Assembly (NCBI RefSeq): GCF_018596315.1
Contig: NZ_JAHEAG010000046.1
Span: 1-41,078, forward strand
Length of the DNA: 41,078 nucleotides
Source: Bradyrhizobium sp. SRL28
Lineage (GTDB): Bacteria > Pseudomonadota > Alphaproteobacteria > Rhizobiales > Xanthobacteraceae
Reading direction: 5' to 3'
Shown here: in pieces, positions 17,776-26,772 of the stretch
Layout of the letters: each line of letters opens with the position of its first letter
How positions within the stretch are numbered: the stretch's first letter is position 1
Notes under the pieces: generated by a model
The model's input: the letters and a program-made list of their open reading frames with translations, nothing else
Told to the model about the DNA's origin: nothing
The model's database searches: none
Position numbers and translations under genes: made by a program

Positions 17776-17850
17776 CCGCCCCTTCGGGCAAGTTGAAATG
17801 CGAACTCGCTTTCACCTCGATAGCAGTCGGCTATAGGACGAAAGGGGCGG
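17776..17850. repeat. 9-bp inverted repeat in divergent promoter region
   Basis: CCGCCCCTT at 17776-17784 is the reverse complement of AAGGGGCGG at 17842-17850. The two arms flank the LysR-type dyad at 17820-17834. They could be paired half-sites of another regulator or a chance GC-rich match. Confidence 0.3.
17820..17834. promoter_or_regulatory. LysR-type dyad ATAG-N7-CTAT in the DUF302 divergent region
   Basis: ATAGCAGTCGGCTAT has 5-bp arms (ATAGC/GCTAT) and the T-N11-A spacing. It lies 102 bp upstream of DUF302 (-) and 142 bp upstream of the small secreted gene (+), with the same design as the dyads at 15760 and 20046. Confidence 0.5.
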
Positions 17851-17861
17851 TGGGCGGCTCG

Positions 17862-17876
17862 ATACGCGGCGGCTAT
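17862..17876. promoter_or_regulatory. Second, degenerate LysR-type dyad
   Basis: ATACGCGGCGGCTAT keeps T-N11-A and extends to CGATA/TATCG arms, with one mismatch to ATAG-N7-CTAT. It begins 42 bp (about four helical turns) after the dyad at 17820, the kind of tandem recognition/activation site pair used by LysR proteins. Confidence 0.35.
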
Positions 17877-17975
17877 CGAACCGATTGGGCAACGGCATTT
17901 CAAATGCGGCACCATCCGGCCTCAGATGCGATCAGCGCCCGATTGGCGAGCGTCTCATCACTCCAAGAGGCCCCC

Positions 17976-18257
17976 ATGACCAAACTGTCCCGGACACTGA
18001 TTGCCGCCGTCGCCTTCGCGGCCATCGCGACGACCGCCTTCTCGCAAGCTCCCATGGAATTTCAATCGGGCATCGCCCATGTCTATGCCGGAGGAAAGAT
18101 GTCCGGGATAACCATAGTACCCAGCGAAAAGAACCATGAGGCGATGATGAAGCACGCCACCAAGGTGCCGAACAACACCGTGTTCTTCATGAACAATGGC
18201 CAGCTCTACTCGACCTCGGGTATGCTCGACCCGACCGGTAACTTCTATATTCCCTGA
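17976..18257 (+). CDS. Small exported protein, function unknown
   Basis: ATG 17976 (MTKLSRTLIAAVAFAAIATT) follows an AAGAGG site and starts a signal peptide cleaved near AFSQ; the longer open frame from 17751 lacks this logic. The mature ~70 residues (MEFQSGIAHVYAGGKMSGIT, then NNGQLYSTSGMLDPTGNFYI) show no motif I know. It is divergent from DUF302 and upstream of the peroxiredoxin gene (87 bp), with which it may form an operon. Confidence 0.6.
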   Translation: MTKLSRTLIAAVAFAAIATTAFSQAPMEFQSGIAHVYAGGKMSGITIVPSEKNHEAMMKHATKVPNNTVFFMNNGQLYSTSGMLDPTGNFYIP

Positions 18258-18344
18258 TCCAGGGCGTTCAACAGGTCCGGGCCTCCCCTTGCCGGTTGCC
18301 CGGGCTGGAAATTAGTATCGAGCAGCCAAGTGCCGGAGCAGGAA

Positions 18345-19058
18345 ATGTCACTATCGCCAGCCAACGCCGAACGCCTCAGGCAGGCTTTTCAGGACTGTCG
18401 CAACATGGAGGGAACGCTCGGAGAACGGCTGCAAGCCTATGCCGCCGCGGGACGCGATTTCTTTCCAGCCTACAGCGAAGCGGTCGACCGTTTGGTGGCA
18501 CGGGTCCATGAGAACGGCGGCGGCGAAAATGCGCCACGGCCTGGCGAGCCGATGCCGCCATTCATGCTGCCGGATGAAACCGGCCAACTCGTCAACCTGC
18601 CCTCGCTGATCGGCAAGGGCCCCGTCATCGTGATGTTCTATCGCGGCCATTGGTGCCCGTACTGCCGATTGAACGTGAACGCGGTCATCCAGGCCAAGGA
18701 TGAGATCACGGCGCTCGGCGGGCAGATCGTCGCAATCATTCCGGAAACGCAGAAGTATGCCGAGCGCTTCAAATCCGACTCAGGCGCACCGTTCCCGGTG
18801 CTGACCGATCTCGACAACGGCTATGCGTTGTCACTCAATCTTGCGATCTGGCTGGGAGCCGAAATCCAGCACTTGCTCTCCTATCTGGACCTGTCGGATT
18901 TTCACGGCAATGACGGCTGGATGCTGCCGATTCCGGCAACGTTCGTGATCGGCCGCGACGGATTGGTCAAAGCCCGCTTCGTCGATCCCGATTTCCGCAA
19001 GCGAATGGAAATTGACGACTTGTTGGCTGCGGTACGGCGCGCTGGCGAGGATCGCTAG
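18345..19058 (+). CDS. Peroxiredoxin-like AhpC/TSA family protein
   Basis: This is a 237-aa protein (from ATG 18345, with GGAG 7 bp upstream; a GTG at 18330 is the alternative). A helical N-terminal extension of about 75 residues precedes a thioredoxin-fold AhpC/TSA domain. The active site MFYRGHWCPYCRLNV carries the peroxidatic cysteine in a CPYC motif, followed by the FPVLTDLDNGYALSLNLAIW block and the IPATFVIGRDG strand. It is expected to reduce peroxides using a thiol donor. The CxxC form groups it with the peroxiredoxin-like family seen in rhizobia. It is convergent with the LysR gene (19 bp between stops). Confidence 0.82.
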   Translation: MSLSPANAERLRQAFQDCRNMEGTLGERLQAYAAAGRDFFPAYSEAVDRLVARVHENGGGENAPRPGEPMPPFMLPDETGQLVNLPSLIGKGPVIVMFYRGHWCPYCRLNVNAVIQAKDEITALGGQIVAIIPETQKYAERFKSDSGAPFPVLTDLDNGYALSLNLAIWLGAEIQHLLSYLDLSDFHGNDGWMLPIPATFVIGRDGLVKARFVDPDFRKRMEIDDLLAAVRRAGEDR

Positions 19059-19077
19059 GACCTTTTCGCGCGCAGGC

Positions 19078-19974
19078 TCACGCGGTCTTGCTCAGAAATT
19101 GCTGCCAATCCGAACCACGCAGCATCCGCATGACCGTAGATGCAACGGCGGTGCGCTCACGCCCGGCAACGCCGTAGAGATGAACCGTGCGGCGCGAGTC
19201 CAGCCCCTCGACCGAACTGCGCTTCAGCGTGGCAGGAAGCGAGGCGGTGTGCGGAACCACGGCAATGCCGATGTCGGCTTCCAGCAGTTCGATCAGGTCG
19301 CGCTCCGACGAGATTTCATGGTTGCGATCGATCGTAACGCCATGCTCGCGAAGCGAGCGGCTCAGCGAAGCGGAATGTTCGCAGTAATTGCGCGACAGCC
19401 ACTGCTCGGCCCGCAGGTCCTCGAAGCCGATTGTTTCGCGTTCTGCCAGCGGATGCTGGCGGCTGACCACGAGATCAAAATCTTCGGTGAAAAGCGGCCA
19501 GGTATCAAGCCGGTCCCAATCGCCGCCAAGTTCCGCAGCGATGCCGAGTTCAGCTTCGCCCTTTTTCAGATATTCGCCGACTTCTTCGCTGTTGCCGCGC
19601 AAAAAGCGAAATTCGAGCCGGTTGAACTGCCGCTTGATCTGGTCGAGAAACGGCACCAGGATCGACAGATCGACCGAGTGGCTGAGCGCAATTCTCAGCG
19701 CGCCGATTTCTCCGCTCTTGAACGACGACGCCAGCATGCGCGCGCCGCTGGCGGCGTCGTAACATTGCTGCAGCAGCGGGTGCATCCGAAGCCCGAGTTC
19801 GGTCAATTGCGCTGCCGGCCGCTCGCGCCGGAACAGGTCACCGCCCAATTCGGCCTCGAGTTGCTTGATTGCGCGCGTCAATGACGGCTGGGTGACATTG
19901 CACTCGTCGGCGGCGCGCGTGAAATTCAGCGTGCGCGTGACGGCGAGAAAGTATCGTACCTGATGCATTTCCAT
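19078..19974 (-). CDS. LysR-family transcriptional regulator
   Basis: This is a 298-aa protein. The N-terminal winged helix-turn-helix (MEMHQVRYFLAVTRTLNFTR, AADECNVTQPSLTRAIKQLE) is canonical LysR, followed by the periplasmic-binding-protein-like effector domain (GALRIALSHSVDLSILVPFL onward). It is divergent from the 3-hydroxybutyrate dehydrogenase gene; the 171-bp gap holds an ATAG-N7-CTAT dyad, fitting the usual LysR control of a divergent target. Similar dyads upstream of the DUF302 and cupin genes suggest it may also act there. The effector is unknown. Confidence 0.85.
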   Translation of the reverse strand: MEMHQVRYFLAVTRTLNFTRAADECNVTQPSLTRAIKQLEAELGGDLFRRERPAAQLTELGLRMHPLLQQCYDAASGARMLASSFKSGEIGALRIALSHSVDLSILVPFLDQIKRQFNRLEFRFLRGNSEEVGEYLKKGEAELGIAAELGGDWDRLDTWPLFTEDFDLVVSRQHPLAERETIGFEDLRAEQWLSRNYCEHSASLSRSLREHGVTIDRNHEISSERDLIELLEADIGIAVVPHTASLPATLKRSSVEGLDSRRTVHLYGVAGRERTAVASTVMRMLRGSDWQQFLSKTA

Positions 19975-20045
19975 GATCGTGCTGCCCCCGATCTCTCGTT
20001 GCCGCAGACTAGCCGATCGAGGCGGGCATTAACACCCAAACCGCA

Positions 20046-20060
20046 ATAGCGGCAGCCTAT
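20046..20060. promoter_or_regulatory. LysR-type dyad ATAG-N7-CTAT between LysR and bdhA
   Basis: ATAGCGGCAGCCTAT has T-N11-A and sits 71 bp before the LysR start and 85 bp before the dehydrogenase start. This is the standard place for an autoregulatory/activation site. Confidence 0.5.
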
Positions 20061-20145
20061 GGTTTCGGAAGCCAAAGAGCATTTCAAAACACCGCGCCCA
20101 TCCTGCAGGTTGCCGCCGGCAATGCCGCAATTGCAGGAAAAGGTC

Positions 20146-20970
20146 ATGAACATTCAGATGAAGGCGCAGGACGCGAACGCCGCCAAGCCGCTCGCCGGCA
20201 AGGTTTCGCTGGTCACGGGCTCGACCAGCGGCATCGGCCTTGCGATCGCGCGCGCCCTGGCAGGGGCCGGATCGGCCGTCATGCTGAACGGCTTGGGAGT
20301 TGCCTCCGAGTTCGCCGGGATCAGGGACCAGATAGCAGCCGATTTTGGCGTCAAGGTCGGCTATTCGGCTGCCGACATGACGAGGCCGGAGGCGATTGCC
20401 GAGATGATTGCCGCGACTATTGTTGGACACGGCAGGTTGGACGTACTCGTCAACAACGCCGGCATTCAATATGTGGCGCCGCTCGACCAGTTTCCGATCG
20501 AGAAATGGGACGCGATCCTGTCGATCAATCTGTCATCTGCGTTTCACACCACGCGGCTGGCACTACCGGCGATGCGCAGGAACAAGTTTGGACGGATCAT
20601 CAACATCGCCTCCGCCCATGGGCTGGTTGCGTCTCCCTTCAAGGCGGCCTATGTCGCCGCCAAGCACGGCATCGTCGGCCTGACCAAGGTGGCCGCGCTC
20701 GAGACGGCCGAGGAAGGCATCACCTGTAACGCGATCTGTCCGGGTTATGTCTACACGCCGCTGGTCGAAGCGCAGATCGACGGCCAGGCCAAAGCGCACG
20801 GCATTTCCCGCGAGCAGGTTATCCACGACGTGCTGCTGGTGCAGCAGCCCAACAAGCGTTTTGCGACCGTCGAAGAATTGGGTGCGCTGACGGTCTTTCT
20901 TGCCAGCGACGCGGCGGCGTCGATCACCGGGATCGCGCTCCCGGTCGATGGCGGTTGGACCGCGCACTGA
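20146..20970 (+). CDS. bdhA: 3-hydroxybutyrate dehydrogenase (short-chain dehydrogenase)
   Basis: The start is ATG 20146, after AGGAAAAGG; the frame is open from 20059. The 274-aa SDR has the NAD-binding TGSTSGIGLAIARALAGAGS, the NNAG motif, catalytic Ser in IINIASAHGLVAS, and Y-x3-K in AAYVAAKHGIVG. The C-terminal block (AICPGYVYTPLVEAQID, then HDVLLVQQPNKRFATVEELG) is characteristic of D-3-hydroxybutyrate dehydrogenases, which interconvert 3-hydroxybutyrate and acetoacetate in polyhydroxybutyrate turnover. It forms a probable operon with the patatin gene 70 bp downstream. Confidence 0.85.
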   Translation: MNIQMKAQDANAAKPLAGKVSLVTGSTSGIGLAIARALAGAGSAVMLNGLGVASEFAGIRDQIAADFGVKVGYSAADMTRPEAIAEMIAATIVGHGRLDVLVNNAGIQYVAPLDQFPIEKWDAILSINLSSAFHTTRLALPAMRRNKFGRIINIASAHGLVASPFKAAYVAAKHGIVGLTKVAALETAEEGITCNAICPGYVYTPLVEAQIDGQAKAHGISREQVIHDVLLVQQPNKRFATVEELGALTVFLASDAAASITGIALPVDGGWTAH

Positions 20971-21040
20971 AGCGTGAACGTAACAAAATCGGCCCGCGTA
21001 CGAAGATGGAAGCGCGGGCCCAAGTCCAAGGGAGCGTGAC

Positions 21041-22198
21041 ATGAATGACGGCCAGGACAATTGTTCGACGCTGAAGGCGCTCGCTAAATTGGAGCCGGGT
21101 CAGATCGTGCTGGTGCTGCAGGGCGGCGGGGCGCTCGGCTCCTATCAGGCCGGCGTCTATCAGGCGCTGCATGAAGCCGGCATTGAGCCGGACTGGATCA
21201 TCGGTACCTCTATCGGCGCCATCAATGCCAGCTTGATTGCGGGCAATTCGCCGCAGAACCGGCTGTCGCGGCTGCGCGAATTCTGGAAAAAGATGGAGCA
21301 GAACCCAGTTTGGAGTTTTCGCGACATCTTTCCGGGCTTTAACGAAAAGCTGTCCTATTGGTCGACCGTGACCAATGGCATTCCCGGTTTCTTCCGGCCG
21401 AGCCCGCTGGCGCATGCCGGCGACAGCTATCCGCTCGGCGCGGATCAGGCCGGCTACTACTCGACCTCGCCGCTGGAGCGTACGCTGACGGAACTCGTTG
21501 ATTTCAATCTGGTCAATCAGTGCAAGCCGCGGCTTACGGTTGGCGCAGCCCATGTCCGCACCAGCCAGATGCGTTATTTCGACAGCCGCGACGGCGAGCT
21601 CGGCGTCAAGCACATCATGGCGTCGGGCGCGCTGCCGCCGGCATTCCCGGCCATTCGTATCGACGGTGAATTGTACTGGGACGGCGGCATTCTATCGAAC
21701 ACGCCGACGGAAGCGGTGTTCGACGACAATCCGCGCAAGAATTCGCTGATCTTCGCCGTGCATCTCTGGAATCCGTCCGGCGCCGAGCCAACCACGATGG
21801 CTGAGGTGCTCAACCGCCACAAGGACGTGCAGTATTCCAGCCGGATCGCCAGCCATATCGCGCGCCAGCAGCAGGCGCATCGGCTGCGCCACGTCATCAA
21901 CCAGCTCGCCGCTCGCTTGCCGGAATCCGAGCGCAACAGCGAGGCGGTGAGGGAGCTTGCGCGCTACGGCTGCCCAACGCGGATGCACGTTGTGCGGCTC
22001 CTCGCACCGCAACTCACCCGCGAGGACCACACCAAGGACATCGACTTCAGTCCGTCTGGTATCATGCAGCGCTGGGATGCTGGCTATCGCCACACTAGGG
22101 CGGTGCTCGAACGCAAGCCCTGGATCGGCGAGTTCGATCCGCTGTCGGGCGTGGTGCTCCACGAGGAGATGGAATTGATGCCGGAGGCGGCAGAGTGA
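21041..22198 (+). CDS. Patatin-like phospholipase with DUF3734 C-terminus
   Basis: This is a 385-aa protein. The oxyanion loop is LVLQGGGALGSYQAGVY, the nucleophile serine is in IIGTSIGAINASLIAG (G-T-S-I-G), and the dyad Asp is in YWDGGILSNTP, all classic patatin elements. The C-terminal ~150 residues, with the HLWNPSGAEPTTMAEVLNRH segment, correspond to the DUF3734 extension. Such pairs of patatin and 3-hydroxybutyrate dehydrogenase recur in Bradyrhizobium-type genomes and suggest a role in lipid or PHB granule turnover (inference). A GGGAGCG site lies before the ATG. Confidence 0.85.
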   Translation: MNDGQDNCSTLKALAKLEPGQIVLVLQGGGALGSYQAGVYQALHEAGIEPDWIIGTSIGAINASLIAGNSPQNRLSRLREFWKKMEQNPVWSFRDIFPGFNEKLSYWSTVTNGIPGFFRPSPLAHAGDSYPLGADQAGYYSTSPLERTLTELVDFNLVNQCKPRLTVGAAHVRTSQMRYFDSRDGELGVKHIMASGALPPAFPAIRIDGELYWDGGILSNTPTEAVFDDNPRKNSLIFAVHLWNPSGAEPTTMAEVLNRHKDVQYSSRIASHIARQQQAHRLRHVINQLAARLPESERNSEAVRELARYGCPTRMHVVRLLAPQLTREDHTKDIDFSPSGIMQRWDAGYRHTRAVLERKPWIGEFDPLSGVVLHEEMELMPEAAE

Positions 22199-22431
22199 CA
22201 GGAGGAAGAAGGAGACTGCGACAAAAGTCAGGTGCTGGCGGGTAACCTCGCGAATTCGTGAAGCGCGCCGTCCCTCAAACACCACCAGCCGCGTAACAAT
22301 GCAGCGACTTTCTCGAAGCTGTAATTGACATCGCGCCACGCCCAGGGCCCAAGGTCTTTGGGCTGAGGAAATGGTTCTTTGTTTCAAGATGATGGCTCTG
22401 CACCAAAACATGCTTTTGATGGAGGAATGTC

Positions 22432-23489
22432 ATGGAAGTCAACGAAGACCGCCTCAATTCATTCATGGGAAAGATGCTCGGAGATGTGGGGGTCGCGATG
22501 AACGCGTTCCTCATGCTGCTGGGCGACAAACTCGGGCTTTACCGAGCCCTGGCCCGGAACGGGCCGATGGATGCCGCCACACTGGCCGGGACGACCGGCA
22601 CCACCGAACGAAACGTCCGCGAATGGCTATCGGCGCAAGCCGCCTCCGGTTACGTTGAATACGACAGGTCATCGGGCAAATTCTCGATGCTGCCCGAACA
22701 GGCCATGGCACTCGCCGACGAGGATAGCCCGGTATTCCTGGGCGCCGTCGGAAGCCTGGTGTCAGCCACCTTCCTGGATGAGCCGAAGATCTCCGAAGCG
22801 TTCAAGACCGGCAAGGGCGTCGGCTGGAACAAGCGCAGCGAATGCCTGTTCTGCGGGACGGCGCGTTTCTTCCGCACCAGCTACGAGCACCATCTGGTCC
22901 AGCAATGGCTGCCCGCGCTTGACGGGGTCGTCGACAAGCTCGCGCGGGGAGCCAAAGTGGCGGACGTCGGCTGCGGTCACGGCGTCTCGACCCGCTTGAT
23001 GGCCGCAGCCTTCCCCAACTCCACATTCTACGGCTTCGACTACCACGACGGCTCAATCCAGTCGGCCCGTGATCTCACCAGAGAAGCCGGATTGTCGGAT
23101 CGCGTCCACTTCGATGTGCATTCCGCCAAGACATTCCCGGCGACGGATACGACCTGGTGTGCTTCTTTGATTGCTTGCACGATATGGGTGACCCTGTCGG
23201 CGCCCTGAAGCATACACGGTCGACACTGGCCGACGACGGCACCTGCATGCTGGTCGAGCCGTTCGCCAACGATCGATTGGAGGACAACTTCAATCCGGTC
23301 GGACGCGTTTACTATGCCGCCTCCACCATGGTTTGCACGCCGGCGTCGTTGGATCAGGAGGTTGGCCTGGCACTCGGCGCTCAGGCCGGCGAAGCAAGGC
23401 TGCGCGACGTGGCACGGCAAGGCGGCTTCACGCGCTTCCGGCGCACCGCAGAGACTCCGTTCAATATGATACTCGAAGCCCGCGCGTAG
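22432..23489 (+). pseudogene. Class I SAM methyltransferase with winged-helix N-terminus, frameshifted
   Basis: Start ATG 22432 follows GGAGGAATG. Residues 1 to about 100 are a winged-helix domain (LGDKLGLYRALARNGPMDAA, TTERNVREWLSAQAASGYVE). The SAM-binding motif I is VADVGCGHGVSTRLMAA. After HSAKTFP the frame breaks at about 23140, and the family continues in the next frame as DGYDLVCFFDCLHDMGDPVG through to 23489. Restoring one base gives a normal ~352-aa protein like the Rv2258c-type methyltransferase/regulators. All else looks intact, so a sequencing deletion is as likely as a genuine mutation. Confidence 0.78.
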
Positions 23490-23594
23490 GGTTATAAGCT
23501 TTTGTATTGCCGATCGGAGGGTATTCTTCCGGTCGGCGGCATAGCACGTATCTGGCGGAGACTGGTTCGCGGAAATGATGGGGCGAGGCGCACG

Positions 23595-25045
23595 ATGACA
23601 AACATTCAGGAGCGGCTCCTCGAAACCAAGATGACTGAGATCGAGCAGGCCCGATCCTGGAGCCCTCGCGTGATCTCCAAGTTTGAAACACTCATCAGGA
23701 GCGGTGACGATCTAGCCCTCTACCGTATCAATCCGCTGGCGTTCGCACGCGACCGCGCCGTATCAGAAGCGGAAAGCATCGACCTGTTTCTCCATGCGAC
23801 CAGAAGCGGGCTGTTCGAGGTGAGCTGGGGCGTCGTTTGTCCGCAGTCCGGCATGGTACTGGACAGCTTCGGCGCGTTGCGAACGCTGAAGACCCACTAT
23901 GTCTGCGGTTTGTGCGACGTGTCAGGTGAAACGGACCTCGACGATTTCATCGAGGTCACGTTCACCGTGTCGCCGCAACTCCGTCGGCTTCCATTTCATG
24001 ATCCCCATTCGCTTTCAGTTGAGGATTTCCACTGGAAGCTTCGCTTCCTCAACGACGGGCGGCCGCCGGGCCAGCAAGTTCGGTTTCTCGACTTTCTTCA
24101 CGGGTTGGTGCGCGGCCTTGCGTTTTTGCCGCCAGGCGCGACCACCACGCTGCGGTCCCACCTCGGTCCCGGTGCGCTGTCCGGCGTCAATGTCCAGACG
24201 CAAGCGGCGTTCGCGGTGCCAATCCTCGGCGAGCCCGCGACTGCACCAACGCACTTGCGCATCGGATATGATGGACAGCGCTTTTCTCCTTCGCTATCCG
24301 CCGTGCCGCCCGGTCCGATCGTAATTGATGTGGAGAATTCCGGAGCCACACGCGGTTCGTTGCTGCTAATCAACTGGCCGCCCGAAGTTTTGGCCCAGAC
24401 GCTCAAGCCAGCGCTTGACTTCGATCCGTACATGTCTGGCGGAATGCTGCTCGCCAGACAGACCTTCCGGCGCCTGTTCCGCTCGGAGCGCGTCGACGAG
24501 CGGGAGGGCCTGGGTATCAGGCAGGTGACCTTGCTGTTCACGGACCTCAAGGGGTCGACTGCCATGTACGAACGCCTTGGCGATCTAAATGCTTATGCGC
24601 TGGTCCGCGAGCATTTTGCATTGCTCGGTGCGACCGTCCAACAACATTCCGGTGCTATCGTAAAGACGATCGGTGACGCGGTCATGGCTGTGTTCTCACG
24701 CCCAACTGATGCGGTTTCGGCGGCGCTCGATTTTCTGGGGGAAATCAAGCGGTATAACGCCGAGCACGGCGATCCGAGCATCATCCTGAAGATCGGAGCA
24801 CATTGCGGCCCGTCAATCGCCGTAACTCTGAACGAAAATCTGGATTATTTCGGGCAGACCGTAAATGTTGCCGCGCGGGTGCAGTCCCTGGCGGATGCTG
24901 GAGAAATATGTATCTCGGAGCCCCAGGAGTCGGTGCTCTCCTTACCGCCCACAAAGTCGTTGAGTTTGATGCCCCGCTTCGCGGCGTTGAGGGCAACGCA
25001 TGCGTCTATCGCATCGTGTCCCGGATAGCTACGGACCGCTCATAA
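23595..25045 (+). pseudogene. DUF5939-type adenylate/guanylate cyclase, frameshifted near the C-terminus
   Basis: Start ATG 23595 follows GAGG; the frame is open from 23502. The N-terminal ~250 residues resemble DUF5939 (HYVCGLCDVSGETDLDDFIE). The class III cyclase domain begins at VTLLFTDLKGSTAMYERLGD (first metal Asp) and continues with KTIGDAVMAVFSRP (second metal Asp) and ENLDYFGQTVNVAARVQ (transition-state Asn/Arg). As written the frame stops at 25028 with a non-family tail; in the next frame LTAHKVVEFDAPLRGVEGNA, ending at 25045, is the expected family ending. One base appears missing near 24940. The catalytic core is intact, so the product may still be active even if the shift is real. 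Confidence 0.75.
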
Positions 25046-25118
25046 TATCGTGTCGGCGGCTGTGCCCTTTGGAAATCCCGATACTGAGCAAGAGCTGACA
25101 TCGATGCTGGCGCCTAGT

Positions 25119-25145
25119 GGCCGGTTTTGGCGCAAAGCGGCCGTT
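25119..25145. repeat. 27-nt dispersed repeat, copy 2
   Basis: 24/27 match to 11165-11191. It has a dyad (GGCCG ... CGGCC) around GGCGC. It lies between the cyclase gene and the tRNA fragment that marks the island edge. Confidence 0.5.
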
Positions 25146-25220
25146 TATTAAAGCGTCGCGCTCAGGAGCAGCAAATTATATGCTATTTCAATAACATAGA
25201 GTTAGCAGTTTTATTCGGAA

Positions 25221-25268
25221 TGGCACACCCGACACGATTCGAACGTGTGGCCTTCGCCTTCAGAGGAT
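25221..25268 (-). other. tRNA 3'-half (attachment site remnant), arginine-like
   Basis: Read on the minus strand: anticodon loop CTCTGAA, the 3' anticodon strand, variable loop, a perfect T-arm (ACACG TTCGAAT CGTGT) and the 3' acceptor with CCA at 25221-25223. Upstream of the anticodon loop the expected 5' pairing partner is absent and the integrase gene begins only a few bases away. This is the typical product of integration in a tRNA anticodon/T region, with the island on the high-coordinate side. The 3' half most resembles tRNA-Arg types; identity is not certain. Confidence 0.7.
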
Positions 25269-25279
25269 AAGGCATTTAG

Positions 25280-26503
25280 TTAGCTCGCGCGCGATAACGG
25301 AATGATTTTATCGCCTTCGAGCGCCAGCGCTGTAATATGGTCCGCCCACCACTGCATCATTCTTCGACGGTCAGGTATCCACTCCGCAGCATTGTAGGCG
25401 CGTCGTACTTCGTTTCGTTCTACGTGTGAAAGCTGACGTTCGATCCAGTCTCGGTTGAACAAGTTGGTTTCGTTCAAGATCGTGGAAGCGACGGCGCGGA
25501 AACCGTGCGTCGTGGCCCGGCCGTGATATCCCATCCGGTAGAGGGCATAGAGCATGGTGTTGCTGGACATGCAGTCACCTTTTCCAGGGGAAGGGAAGAT
25601 GTTGGGACTGCCGCCAGCTATCGCGCGTAGCTCGCGCAATACCGCGACGGCTTGGCGTGACAGAGGCACCAGATGCTCCAGGCGCATTTTCATGCGTTCG
25701 GCCGGAATACGCCACAGAGCGGAATTTTCATCGAGGTTCTCCAACTCGCTCCACTTGCCGGCGCGCAGCTCAGTCGTTCGGAGAAACGTCAGGGTTACTA
25801 GCTTCAATGCAAGTTTGGTCTGCTGCTCGCCGCTGTAACACTCCAACTTCCGCAAGAACGTTGGCAGCTCCGAAATCGGCATCGCTCTGTGACGCTGCGG
25901 TTCTCCGGTGGCTCGTAAAGCGTCCTTGAGATCAACGGAGGGATCCCGCTTCGCTCGGCCAGTCACGATAGCGAAACGGAATATTTGTCCGACGAGTTGC
26001 TTTAGCCGTCGCGCCGTTTCGTTCACCCCGCGCTTCTCGACCTTGCGCAGCATGTCCAGCAGCTCGGGCGGTTCGAGCGCCGCAATCGGACGGCGGCCGA
26101 TCGCCGGGAAGGCATCCGCCTCCAGACGTCGGAGGATCTGGGCAGCGTAGTAGGGGCTACGCGCACCTTTCCAGTTTTCGTGCCACTCGCGCGCGACGGC
26201 TTCGAAGGTATTGTCAGTCGCAATCCTTGCGGCCCGCTTACGCTCCTGTTTCACTACGGAAGGATCGATGTCAGCAGCAAGGTTACGTTTGGCTTCATCC
26301 CGCGCAGCGCGCGCCTCCATCAACCCAATGGCCGGATAGACGCCGACTGCAAGGGTGCGTTGCTTGCCACGCCACCGATAGGCCAAGCGCCAGTATTTAG
26401 CTCCGTCTGGATTGATTAAGAGGTGCAAGCCACCGCCGTCGGAGAGCTTGCGTGGCTTGATTTGCCCCTTGGCATTCCGGCACTTCGTATCCGTGAGCGG
26501 CAT
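25280..26503 (-). CDS. P4-type tyrosine integrase (DUF4102 arm-binding domain)
   Basis: About 407 residues from ATG 26503 (MPLTDTKCRNAKGQIKPRKL); the frame is open to 26659, with another ATG at 26524. The N-terminus (LSDGGGLHLLINPDGAKYWR, TLAVGVYPAIGLMEARAARD) is the arm-type DNA-binding DUF4102 domain of P4-like integrases. Catalytic residues are visible: Arg in TFLRTTELRAGKW, His-x-x-Arg in ATTHGFRAVASTIL, and the final SHVERNEVRRAYN with the tyrosine nucleophile. It ends 12 bp from the tRNA 3'-half at 25221-25268, its presumed attachment site. Confidence 0.88.
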   Translation of the reverse strand: MPLTDTKCRNAKGQIKPRKLSDGGGLHLLINPDGAKYWRLAYRWRGKQRTLAVGVYPAIGLMEARAARDEAKRNLAADIDPSVVKQERKRAARIATDNTFEAVAREWHENWKGARSPYYAAQILRRLEADAFPAIGRRPIAALEPPELLDMLRKVEKRGVNETARRLKQLVGQIFRFAIVTGRAKRDPSVDLKDALRATGEPQRHRAMPISELPTFLRKLECYSGEQQTKLALKLVTLTFLRTTELRAGKWSELENLDENSALWRIPAERMKMRLEHLVPLSRQAVAVLRELRAIAGGSPNIFPSPGKGDCMSSNTMLYALYRMGYHGRATTHGFRAVASTILNETNLFNRDWIERQLSHVERNEVRRAYNAAEWIPDRRRMMQWWADHITALALEGDKIIPLSRAS

Positions 26504-26687
26504 GTTGGTATCTCGCTTTGGCATCGATAAAATACCAACAAATATGCCAACAAAACGACGGGATGCCAGCAAACAGCATGCGAACGTCGGCGAACATTGG
26601 AACGCCGCAGACCACTGGGAAATTGGGAAAAAGCATCGTTTCAGCGGATGAGGGCGCACCGTTGCGAACGCTGACGGACTAACAATG

Positions 26688-26737
26688 TGGTGGGCCCGGC
26701 AGGACTCGAACCTGCAACCAGACCGTTATGAGCGGCG
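26688..26737 (-). other. tRNA-Ile(CAT)-like 3'-half (second attachment site remnant)
   Basis: Minus-strand reading gives anticodon loop CTCATAA, a T-arm with GTTCGAG loop (GCAGG/CCTGC stem) and acceptor GGGCCCACCA. This matches the 3' half of tRNA-Ile2 (CAT, lysidine type). The 5' side of the anticodon stem pairs for only about four bases before diverging, so the 5' half is missing. It lies 35 bp from the stop of the second integrase. The 3' flank runs into the first integrase's upstream region. Confidence 0.72.
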
Positions 26738-26772
26738 GAAACTCGCACTATTCCCACTAGAAGTGCCCATTT

